From the NCBI GenBank assembly GCA_937928455.1, contig CALFUG010000157.1, positions 1 through 6,968 of the forward strand: a stretch of DNA of 6,968 nt. Direction: 5' to 3'. The translations under genes and the position numbers were made by a program. The DNA comes from an uncultured Clostridia bacterium. GTDB taxonomy: Bacteria; Bacillota; Clostridia; Peptostreptococcales; Anaerovoracaceae. Below are positions 1-6,017 of the stretch, piece by piece. A model generated the notes under the pieces. It saw only the letters and a program-made list of their open reading frames with translations, was not told the DNA's origin and did not search any database. Positions within the stretch are counted from its first letter, which is position 1. Each line of letters begins with the position of its first letter.

Positions 1-1
1 C

Positions 2-1402
2 AGTAGAGCAACGGATTATGCCTCCGTCATGGCAAGAAAACAAGAAATTATGCTGCAATCTGTCGGTATTGATTACAGTAAATTTGAGTCCGGCTCCTTG
101 GCCTTTGACTACGAGAGAATGATGCGGGAAACCGGATACTCTTTGGAAGAGATGCAGCAAATACAATATGGGGTCAATGTGGGAAACACGCCCATTCTGG
201 AGCTTAAGAACTTGACGGCCTTGGCCAGAACCTGCGCCCCAAAGGGAATGGGTGCCAGAATTTTTATCAAGGACGAGGCCTGCAATCCTTCCGGTAGTTT
301 TAAAGCCAGAAGGGCTGCCAACTCGGTGTATCATGCCAAACGACTGGGGTTTAAAGGGGTATTGACCGCCACCTCCGGAAACTATGGCGCTGCCGTGGCT
401 TCCCAGGCAGCCATACATGGACTCAAATGCATCGTAGTGCAGGAATGTTATGACAGCAAGGGAAAAGGCCAGCCGGAAATTATCGAGAAAGCCAGAAAGT
501 GCGAGGCCTTGGGTGCGGAAGTGGTTCAGCTGTCCGTGGGACCGGAGCTGTTCTATAAATTCCTGCTGCTGTTGGAAGAGACGGGATACTTTAATGCTTC
601 TCTCTATACCCCCTTCGGCATTGCCGGAGTGGAGACCCTGGGCTATGAGATTTCCATGCAGTTCCGTGAGAAATATGGAAAGGATCCCGACGTGGTGGTA
701 TGCACCAATGCGGGAGGAGGAAATTTGACGGGTACCGCCCGGGGGCTCTTAAAAGCCGGTGCCAAGTGTGAGGTCATCGGGGCTTCCGTGGATCTATCCG
801 GCCTTCATATGGCTTCGGACGAAGCCTTCAATCGAAAAAGTTTTACCACCGGCCATACCGGCTTTGGCGTGCCATTTTCCAGTTGGCCGGACCGTTCCGA
901 TGTGCCCCGGTCCGCCGCCCGGCCTTTGCGCTACATGGATAGATATGTTACCATAACACAAGGAGACGTTTTTTACATTACCCAGTGTTTGGCTACTTTG
1001 GAAGGCTTGGAAAAGGGTCCGGCAGGGAATACGGCATTGGCCGCCGCCTTTGCCCTGGCCCAAGAGTATCCGGAAGACACCACCATTATTGTACAGGAGA
1101 CAGAGTATACGGGAGCGGGCAAACATTTGCAGCCCCAGTTGTCTTTTGCCAGAGATAATGGCATCCAGATTTTCTTCGGGAACCCGGAAGAAGAGATCCC
1201 CGGCACTAATATCATCCTTCCCAAGCATCCTTCTCTGATTAAGGCCAAGGACGTGGACCTGGACCGTATGAGGAAATCTTTAATCAAACAGGCCATGACC
1301 ACTTACCAGGTGACCCAGCCCACGGAAGAGGACATTCAATTCCTGGCAGAGGAAACGGCAACCAATGTGGATTATGTAAAAGACGCAATCAAATCGCTGT
1401 AA
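2..1402 (+). CDS. ortB: 2-amino-4-ketopentanoate thiolase, PLP-binding beta subunit (5' end probably outside the window)
   Basis: With the small subunit OrtA, this enzyme cleaves 2-amino-4-ketopentanoate with CoA to acetyl-CoA and alanine, the last step of oxidative ornithine fermentation in the cytoplasm. The protein has the threonine-synthase-like (fold type II) PLP architecture. Numbering from the ATG at 29, the PLP lysine is Lys92 in PSGSFKAR, the substrate loop SGNYG is at 116-120, and the glycine-rich phosphate loop TNAGGGNLTG is at 226-235. A conserved-looking ETEYTGAGKH lies near the C-terminus. From ATG 29 it is 457 aa, but the frame is open back to position 2 (residues SRATDYASV before the Met), there is no start codon there, and no Shine-Dalgarno precedes position 29. 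I therefore treat the gene as 5'-truncated by the window, with Met at 29 internal. The family is known; the start is inferred. A general threonine synthase is unlikely given the oraS-oraE neighbours. Confidence 0.9.
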   Translation, partial: SRATDYASVMARKQEIMLQSVGIDYSKFESGSLAFDYERMMRETGYSLEEMQQIQYGVNVGNTPILELKNLTALARTCAPKGMGARIFIKDEACNPSGSFKARRAANSVYHAKRLGFKGVLTATSGNYGAAVASQAAIHGLKCIVVQECYDSKGKGQPEIIEKARKCEALGAEVVQLSVGPELFYKFLLLLEETGYFNASLYTPFGIAGVETLGYEISMQFREKYGKDPDVVVCTNAGGGNLTGTARGLLKAGAKCEVIGASVDLSGLHMASDEAFNRKSFTTGHTGFGVPFSSWPDRSDVPRSAARPLRYMDRYVTITQGDVFYITQCLATLEGLEKGPAGNTALAAAFALAQEYPEDTTIIVQETEYTGAGKHLQPQLSFARDNGIQIFFGNPEEEIPGTNIILPKHPSLIKAKDVDLDRMRKSLIKQAMTTYQVTQPTEEDIQFLAEETATNVDYVKDAIKSL

Positions 1403-1422
1403 CTTAGAAAAAGAACAACGAT

Positions 1423-1428
1423 AGGAGA
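1423..1428 (+). promoter_or_regulatory. ribosome binding site of oraS
   Basis: AGGAGA lies 10 nt before the ATG at 1439, inside the 36-nt gap after ortB. It fixes the oraS start. No promoter or terminator is seen in this gap, so oraS appears to be co-transcribed with ortB. Confidence 0.7.
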
Positions 1429-1438
1429 TGGTAGTTTT

Positions 1439-1795
1439 ATGAAAAGAGAAGACGATTTCGAAGTGAGACGCATGCACATTGCCAACCTCACCGACGAAGA
1501 ATTATACGACCGGTTTTGGGCTTTGACCCAGCAGGTGGTGGAGCCACTGCTGGAGCTGGGACGAAAGAATACCACCCCTTCCATTGAACGGGCGGTGCTG
1601 CTCCGCATGGGCATATCCTCTTTGGATACCAAACCCATTGTGGAAGGCTGCATGGATCGGGGGCTGATGGGAAAAGGCGCCGGACATGTAGTATATAAGT
1701 TGGCCCAAGCCAAGGGAATCACCGTGCAGGAAGCGGGAACTTTTTTGGCCCAAGGCAAGCATTGGGACGACGTAGTCGCCCTCTTTGAGAAATAG
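1439..1795 (+). CDS. oraS: D-ornithine 4,5-aminomutase, small subunit
   Basis: This is the small subunit of the heterodimeric adenosylcobalamin- and PLP-dependent mutase that turns D-ornithine into 2,4-diaminopentanoate by moving the 5-amino group to C4. It carries no cofactor motif itself; in the known enzyme it packs against the PLP-binding barrel of OraE. The 118-aa length is near the roughly 120 aa usual for OraS. Family-typical stretches are visible: an N-terminal acidic and basic segment with DDFEVRR, the central SIERAVLLRMGISSL (about 48-62), and the glycine-rich DRGLMGKGAGHVVYKLA (about 73-89). The start is supported by AGGAGA 10 nt upstream. It lies between ortB and oraE, the standard order. 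The stop codon's G begins a run of eight G that forms the ribosome binding region of oraE. Confidence 0.95.
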   Translation: MKREDDFEVRRMHIANLTDEELYDRFWALTQQVVEPLLELGRKNTTPSIERAVLLRMGISSLDTKPIVEGCMDRGLMGKGAGHVVYKLAQAKGITVQEAGTFLAQGKHWDDVVALFEK

Positions 1796-1802
1796 GGGGG
1801 GG
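1795..1802 (+). promoter_or_regulatory. G8 tract serving as ribosome binding region of oraE
   Basis: Eight consecutive G begin with the last base of the oraS TAG and end 8 nt before the oraE ATG at 1811. No canonical AGGAGG is present, so this run must pair with the CCUCC of 16S rRNA, partly through G-U pairs. It is an unusual Shine-Dalgarno sequence and a homopolymer that could vary in length. A length change would alter ribosome binding or spacing but neither reading frame, because it falls after the oraS stop and before the oraE start. Confidence 0.55.
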
Positions 1803-1810
1803 ACAGTAAA

Positions 1811-4036
1811 ATGACAGATATGAAAACAGAACTCAAGCACAATGAAAAATTGGATGTGGAAAACATCCTGAAAGATTTAGACCAATATACCCCAAGAAGA
1901 AAAGGTTGGACATGGAGAGAACATGTACCCCGGCAGCAAATGGGGCCCTTTACCTATTTAGACTCCAGCAAGCCTTTAAAGAACAGCGTGCCCCTTCCTC
2001 CGGCCAAATACTTTGGCAACATCGACCCCCAAAGCATGCCGGTGATTACCACGGAAATTGCTTCCGGTCGATTTGAGGACGACATCCGACGAATGAGAAT
2101 GGCGGCTTGGCACGGTGCGGACCACATTATGGTCATCCGTACCGCCGGCCAGTCCCATATGGATGGTTTGATGGAGGGAACGCCTCAGGGAATCGGGGGA
2201 GTGCCCATTACTAGAAAGCAAGTAAGAGCCCAGCGAAAAGCGCTGGATCTCATCGAAGACGAAGTGGGTAGACCCATTAACTACCATTCCTATGTCTCGG
2301 GAGTGGCGGGGCCGGATATCGCCGTGATGTTTGCGGAAGAAGGTATCAACGGAGCCCATCAGGATCCGCAATACAACGTACTATATCGAAATGTAAATTG
2401 CGTGCGATCTTTTGTGGATGCTTGCGAATCCAAGAAAATCTTGGCGTGGGCGGAAATCGCTCAGATCGATGGAGCCCATAATGCCAATGCTACCGCCCGG
2501 GAAGCCTGGAAGGTGATGCCGGAGCTAATTGTTCAGCATGCCATCAATGCCATGTTCTCCGAATTGGCGGGGATTCAGCCAGAGAATATTTGCTTGTCCA
2601 CGGTACCGCCTACGGCCACACCGGCGCCTTGTGTGTACATGGACCTACCTTATGCGGTGGCCTTGAGAGATTTCTGCAATCGGTACAAGATGCGGGCCCA
2701 GATGAACACCAAGTACATTGACTCTTCTGCCCGGGAAGCTACCGTAACCCATGTGTTGAACATGCTTATCAGTAAGCTGACCAGCGCGGATATTCAATCC
2801 ACCATTACGCCGGATGAAGGGCGAAATGTGCCCTGGCACATCTACAACATTGAAGCCTGCGATACGGCGAAGCAGACCCTTATCGGACTGGACGGATTGA
2901 TGGAAATGATTCAACTGAAGGAAGAAGGACCGCTAAAGGAAAATGCCCGGGAAATTAAAGAAAGAGCCTGCCTCTTCATGGAAGAAATTCTGGAAGTAGG
3001 CGGATATTTCCAGGCAGTTCAGGAAGGGTTCTTTGTGGACTCTGCCATGTACCCGGCCCGAAACGGAGATGGCATCGCCCGTAAGATTGAGGGTGGTGTG
3101 GGGTACGGATACATCTACCAACGGGATGCGGATTATATGGCGCCGGTAACCGCCCACTTTGGATACAACAATGTGGAGCAGTATGGGGCAGATCCGGAAA
3201 ATCCCAGTGCTTTGATTGGGGGCTGCACCTTGGAAGACCGCAGCAAAATCGTGTATATTGATGAACTGGATCCCGAGGATAATGTAAATGTTCGAATGGA
3301 AGAAAACAAAAAGTACCGGAATTCGGATTTGGTGAAGCCGGAGATGGAATGGCTGGCGGATGGCACCGTGCTATGGACCTTGTTCCTGCCATTGAACAAG
3401 AGAGTGGCGGAAGTGGTAGCCATTGAAATTGCCAAGAAGATGGGACTGGAAGAAGCGGAAGTCATAAGCCGGGAAGTAATGCAGGAAGCAGAGGGCACGC
3501 GAATTGAATTGAAAGGTAAGGTTCCTTTTGATATCGACGTCTCTCAACTGACCATTCCGGAGCCACCCAAGGTGCTTACCGATGACGAAATTAGAAAGGA
3601 CATCGAAGATTATCCCTTGAAAATCGTGGCTGGTACGGTAGGGGAGGACGAGCATTCCGTGGGGCTGCGTGAAATCATCGACATCAAGCACGGGGGCATT
3701 GAAAAGTTCGGTATTGAAGTGGAGTATCTTGGCACTTCGGTTCCGGTGGAAAAGCTAGTGGATGCCGCGGTGGAATTGAAAGCAGAAGTGATTTTGGCCT
3801 CTACCATCATCTCTCACGACAACATTCACTACAAGAATATGAAGCGAATTCATGACCTGGCCGTCGAGAAGGGCATCCGGGGTCAAGTGATTATCTGTGC
3901 CGGAGGCACCCAGGTTATTTCAGAAGAAGCGGCAAAGACCGGGATTGATGCCGGATTCGGGCGAGGTTCTCACGGCATTGACGTGGCCTCCTTCATTGTG
4001 GAAGAGCGGCAGAGAAGAAGGGCGAAGGCAGAATGA
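1811..4036 (+). CDS. oraE: D-ornithine 4,5-aminomutase, large subunit (B12 and PLP binding)
   Basis: This is the catalytic large subunit of D-ornithine 4,5-aminomutase, binding both adenosylcobalamin and PLP; with OraS it makes 2,4-diaminopentanoate from D-ornithine in the cytoplasm. At 741 aa it is full length for the family. Residues of about 60-470 correspond to the PLP-binding TIM-barrel part. The C-terminal 600-740 is a Rossmann-like cobalamin domain with the base-off motif D613-E-H615-S-V-G618, then a serine motif at S664 (LASTI) and a GG turn in CAGGT (696-700). Lys626 in IDIKHGG lies 11 residues after His615. This is the same separation as the cobalt-ligand His618 and PLP-binding Lys629 of the C. 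sticklandii enzyme, as I recall them, so both cofactor residues are intact. The start follows a G8 ribosome binding region 15 nt after oraS. The stop overlaps the start of the next gene (ATGA at 4033-4036), implying translational coupling. Confidence 0.97.
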   Translation: MTDMKTELKHNEKLDVENILKDLDQYTPRRKGWTWREHVPRQQMGPFTYLDSSKPLKNSVPLPPAKYFGNIDPQSMPVITTEIASGRFEDDIRRMRMAAWHGADHIMVIRTAGQSHMDGLMEGTPQGIGGVPITRKQVRAQRKALDLIEDEVGRPINYHSYVSGVAGPDIAVMFAEEGINGAHQDPQYNVLYRNVNCVRSFVDACESKKILAWAEIAQIDGAHNANATAREAWKVMPELIVQHAINAMFSELAGIQPENICLSTVPPTATPAPCVYMDLPYAVALRDFCNRYKMRAQMNTKYIDSSAREATVTHVLNMLISKLTSADIQSTITPDEGRNVPWHIYNIEACDTAKQTLIGLDGLMEMIQLKEEGPLKENAREIKERACLFMEEILEVGGYFQAVQEGFFVDSAMYPARNGDGIARKIEGGVGYGYIYQRDADYMAPVTAHFGYNNVEQYGADPENPSALIGGCTLEDRSKIVYIDELDPEDNVNVRMEENKKYRNSDLVKPEMEWLADGTVLWTLFLPLNKRVAEVVAIEIAKKMGLEEAEVISREVMQEAEGTRIELKGKVPFDIDVSQLTIPEPPKVLTDDEIRKDIEDYPLKIVAGTVGEDEHSVGLREIIDIKHGGIEKFGIEVEYLGTSVPVEKLVDAAVELKAEVILASTIISHDNIHYKNMKRIHDLAVEKGIRGQVIICAGGTQVISEEAAKTGIDAGFGRGSHGIDVASFIVEERQRRRAKAE

Positions 4037-5406
4037 AGGTAGACGTACTGGTTGCGGAAATAGGCTCTACCACCACGGTGGTAAATGCCTTTACGGATAT
4101 TCATACCGAGAATCCGGTGTTTTTTGGACAAGGACAAGCTCCCACCACCGTATTGGAGGGGGATGTTCGAATCGGCTTGAAACAAGCCATGGAGGATCTC
4201 ATCCAGAAAAAGCAGCTGGACTCTTTGGAGTACGATGAAATGCTGGCCACTTCATCCGCAGCCGGCGGATTGAAAATGACGGTGCACGGGCTGGTCTATG
4301 ATATGACCGCCCGTGCTGCCAAGGAAGCGGCCTTGGGAGCCGGGGCCATTCTCCACTATATTACCTCCGGCAAACTGCGGCGCACGGACCTGAAAAAAAT
4401 AGAAGAGATTGCACCCAACCTGATTCTTTTGGCTGGCGGCGTAGACTATGGGGAACGGGATACGGCCATCTACAATGCAGAGATGCTGGCCACCCTTCCG
4501 GATAAGACCCCGGTGATTTATGGAGGCAACATCGAAAACCAGGAAGAAATGAAGTTGATATTTGAAGACCGGCAGCTGTACCTGGTGGACAATGTGTACC
4601 CCAAGATTGACGAACTGAATGTGGAGCCATGTCGAAAAGTGATTCAGGAGGCTTTTGAAGAGCACATTATCCATGCCCCGGGAATGGAGCAGGTCCGGGA
4701 GCTGGTAACAGGACCCATTGTTCCCACTCCAGGTGCAGTAATGGAATGCACCAAGCTTTTGTATGAGGTACTAGGCAATGTAATGGTGCTGGATGTGGGA
4801 GGGGCCACCACCGATGTACATTCTGTCACGGAAGATTCCGACGAGATTTCTCGAATTCTCATTAGTCCGGAACCCAAAGCCAAACGAACGGTAGAGGGAG
4901 ACCTGGGGGTTTATGTAAATCGGAAGAAGGTGATGGAATCCATCGGGGAAGATAAGCTTCGTACGGACATGAAGAAGTCGGGTTTGGATTTAGACCAGCT
5001 TCTCCATGACTACCATGCCATTCCCAAAACAGAGGGAGAAATCAAACTGGTAGAACGGCTCACGCTGGAAGCGGTGATTCGAGCGGTGGAGCGCCATGCG
5101 GGCCGAATCCGATATGTGTATGGACCTTCCGGCCGGAATACTCTGGCGCAGGGTAAGGACCTGACACAAGTGAAGTACATTGTGGGAACCGGCGGGGCAC
5201 TCACCCATCTTCCCCATGGAAAGGCCATTCTGAAAGAGATAACCCGGAGAAACGAAAACGGCCGGATGCTATATCCGGGAGATCATGCAGAAATCCTGTT
5301 GGATCATCACTATATTATGGCATCCCTGGGCGTACTGTCTTTGAAGTATAGGGAAGGGGCTCTTCGTCTTCTGGAACAAAGCTTGGATCGAAAAATTACG
5401 GAATAA
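4033..5406 (+). CDS. GlmL/MutL-like ASKHA-fold protein of the ornithine operon (putative mutase chaperone or reactivase)
   Basis: The 457-aa protein belongs to the GlmL/MutL family, first named from glutamate mutase operons, with a relative found in ornithine degradation operons. The family has the actin/Hsp70/sugar-kinase nucleotide-binding fold and resembles reactivating factors of B12 enzymes; its biochemical function is not established. Visible motifs are a first phosphate loop AEIGSTTT (8-15), LLAGGVDYG (132-140), a second phosphate loop LDVGGATTDVHS (253-264), and a glycine-rich adenosine-type motif VGTGGALTHL (384-393). No signal peptide or membrane segment is seen, so it is cytoplasmic. 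Its ATG overlaps the oraE TGA by the four bases ATGA, so the two are probably made together. I infer that it maintains or reactivates OraSE, perhaps by exchanging damaged cobalamin using ATP. One oddity is Glu9 where ASKHA proteins usually have Asp in the first phosphate loop. Confidence 0.88.
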   Translation: MKVDVLVAEIGSTTTVVNAFTDIHTENPVFFGQGQAPTTVLEGDVRIGLKQAMEDLIQKKQLDSLEYDEMLATSSAAGGLKMTVHGLVYDMTARAAKEAALGAGAILHYITSGKLRRTDLKKIEEIAPNLILLAGGVDYGERDTAIYNAEMLATLPDKTPVIYGGNIENQEEMKLIFEDRQLYLVDNVYPKIDELNVEPCRKVIQEAFEEHIIHAPGMEQVRELVTGPIVPTPGAVMECTKLLYEVLGNVMVLDVGGATTDVHSVTEDSDEISRILISPEPKAKRTVEGDLGVYVNRKKVMESIGEDKLRTDMKKSGLDLDQLLHDYHAIPKTEGEIKLVERLTLEAVIRAVERHAGRIRYVYGPSGRNTLAQGKDLTQVKYIVGTGGALTHLPHGKAILKEITRRNENGRMLYPGDHAEILLDHHYIMASLGVLSLKYREGALRLLEQSLDRKITE

Positions 5407-5447
5407 AGTCTCGTATTACAATTTCCTTACAAAACCCCAAACCCTCT

Positions 5448-5474
5448 TTGAGAACCGGCTTTCGGTGGTATAAT
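5448..5474 (+). promoter_or_regulatory. extended -10 sigma-A-type promoter
   Basis: A perfect extended -10, TGGTATAAT, lies at 5466-5474 with a -35-like TTGAGA at 5448-5453. The spacer is 15 bp, shorter than the preferred 17, but the TGn extension can compensate. Transcription would begin near 5480 and give a leader of about 40 nt before the small gene at 5520. It sits 42 nt after the ornithine operon, so the downstream genes need not depend on the ornithine promoter. Inferred from sequence only. Confidence 0.6.
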
Positions 5475-5500
5475 AGCCATATAAGGTATTGGTGGCCATT

Positions 5501-5510
5501 GGAGAAAGGA
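5501..5510 (+). promoter_or_regulatory. ribosome binding site of the small membrane-protein gene
   Basis: The purine-rich GGAGAAAGGA ends 9 nt before the ATG at 5520. It selects this start over an in-frame TTG at 5448, which coincides with the -35 element and lies upstream of the expected transcription start. Confidence 0.6.
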
Positions 5511-5519
5511 ATTTGCCTT

Positions 5520-5678
5520 ATGATTGTGAAAGATCGTATTGCGGATGTAATGCCGAAAACCAAGACAAACGGGGGCTTTGTGGCCCTGGGAATTTTTTCT
5601 TTTGTCCTTGCCATTCCCACATTGCTGTACATGCTTGTGGCCAAGAAGGAAAAAAAGAACAAAGAAGCTTATTACTAG
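5520..5678 (+). CDS. small single-pass membrane protein, 52 aa, unrecognised
   Basis: I do not recognise this protein. It is 52 residues: a charged, mostly basic N-terminus (MIVKDRIADVMPKTKTN), one hydrophobic segment at about 18-41 rich in G, A, L, I, F and V and able to span a membrane, then a strongly basic tail KKEKKNKEAYY. There is no cysteine and no lipobox, and the tail after the hydrophobic stretch argues against a cleaved signal peptide. It is probably inserted in the cytoplasmic membrane with the lysine-rich tail inside. The start is chosen by GGAGAAAGGA 9 nt upstream and by an extended -10 promoter about 45 nt upstream. A terminator hairpin begins 22 nt after the stop, so it may form a transcript of its own of about 250 nt. 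Nothing in the sequence shows what it does; a regulator or stabiliser of a membrane partner is only a guess. Confidence 0.6.
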   Translation: MIVKDRIADVMPKTKTNGGFVALGIFSFVLAIPTLLYMLVAKKEKKNKEAYY

Positions 5679-5700
5679 AGCTGAATGCGACAAAACAGAG

Positions 5701-5731
5701 CACCCGTCCAGCAGATTGGTCGGGTGTTTTT
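5701..5731 (+). terminator. intrinsic terminator after the small membrane-protein gene
   Basis: CACCCG (5701-5706) pairs with CGGGTG (5721-5726). After one T-T mismatch the stem can extend by CC (5708-5709) with GG (5718-5719), leaving an 8-nt loop. Five T follow at 5727-5731. This is a compact rho-independent terminator reading on the + strand. The ATG of the next gene is only 21 nt further on and no promoter fits between them, so some read-through or regulated attenuation is implied. Confidence 0.72.
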
Positions 5732-5741
5732 CCCGTAAATA

Positions 5742-5747
5742 AAGGAG
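5742..5747 (+). promoter_or_regulatory. ribosome binding site of the TSCPD gene
   Basis: AAGGAG ends 5 nt before the ATG at 5753. It fixes the start at 5753 and rules out the longer in-frame open frame beginning near 5489, which would run through the small gene and the terminator. Confidence 0.7.
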
Positions 5748-5752
5748 AAGTT

Positions 5753-6007
5753 ATGCATTACGAAGTATACCCCAAAGGAGTTTGTCCCACGGAACTGGAA
5801 TTTGATTTAGAGGGAGACAGAGTGACCAATATCCGTTTTCATGGTGGGTGCAACGGCGGTTTAAAAACCATTGCATCTTTAGTGGATGGGTGGACTGTGG
5901 ATCAAATTGCCGAAAAGTTGGAAGGGGTTACCTGCGGGCCCAAATCCACCTCCTGCTCCAACGAATTGGTGCGGGAGTTAAAGAAGGCCTTGGCGGAGCA
6001 GGAGTAG
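5753..6007 (+). CDS. stand-alone TSCPD-domain protein, 84 aa
   Basis: This small cytoplasmic protein appears to be of the TIGR03905 type, made of a single TSCPD domain. That domain is otherwise known as a C-terminal appendage of B12-dependent (class II) ribonucleotide reductases; the free-standing form has no established function. Four cysteines are visible, Cys11 (GVCPTEL), Cys33 (HGGCNGGLK), Cys61 and Cys68 (TCGPKSTSCSNEL), spaced to form a probable metal or redox site. The length of 84 aa is typical for the single-domain form. The ATG is chosen because AAGGAG precedes it by 5 nt and homology-like sequence begins there. It is followed after 10 nt by a cation-efflux gene whose ribosome binding site overlaps its stop, so the two probably form an operon. 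A terminator just upstream suggests controlled expression. The family assignment rests on motif recognition. Confidence 0.82.
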   Translation: MHYEVYPKGVCPTELEFDLEGDRVTNIRFHGGCNGGLKTIASLVDGWTVDQIAEKLEGVTCGPKSTSCSNELVRELKKALAEQE

Positions 6008-6017
6008 GAGCGGCGGC

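Noticed and set aside
794..1302. Long open frames on the minus strand inside ortB, with similar ones inside oraE and the GlmL-like gene
   Set aside because: They lie antisense to genes with clear family motifs, lack ribosome binding sites and have no recognisable domain sequence. They are by-products of codon composition.
1403..1438. Separate promoter for oraS in the ortB-oraS gap
   Set aside because: The 36-nt gap holds a ribosome binding site but no paired -35 and -10 elements. Co-transcription is simpler.
1795..1802. G8 tract as a programmed frameshift joining oraS and oraE
   Set aside because: The oraS stop codon is complete before the run, oraE has its own ATG, and the two proteins are known as separate subunits.
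5454..5466. Small hairpin ACCG-GCTTT-CGGT after the ornithine operon as a terminator
   Set aside because: The stem is only 4 bp, it has no T-tract, and it lies within the promoter spacer.
5448..5519. TTG start at 5448 extending the small membrane protein to 76 residues
   Set aside because: This TTG coincides with the -35 element and lies upstream of the expected transcription start. It has no ribosome binding site, whereas the ATG at 5520 does.
5489..5752. In-frame 5' extension of the TSCPD gene giving a 172-residue protein
   Set aside because: The extension overlaps the small membrane-protein gene in another frame, reads through the terminator hairpin, and has cysteine-rich unordered composition. 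A strong AAGGAG sits before the ATG at 5753, where family-like sequence begins.
5407..5752. Cobalamin riboswitch or Mn-sensing yybP-ykoY riboswitch
   Set aside because: I could not find the conserved cores of either class here, although a B12 enzyme and a probable Mn exporter flank the region.
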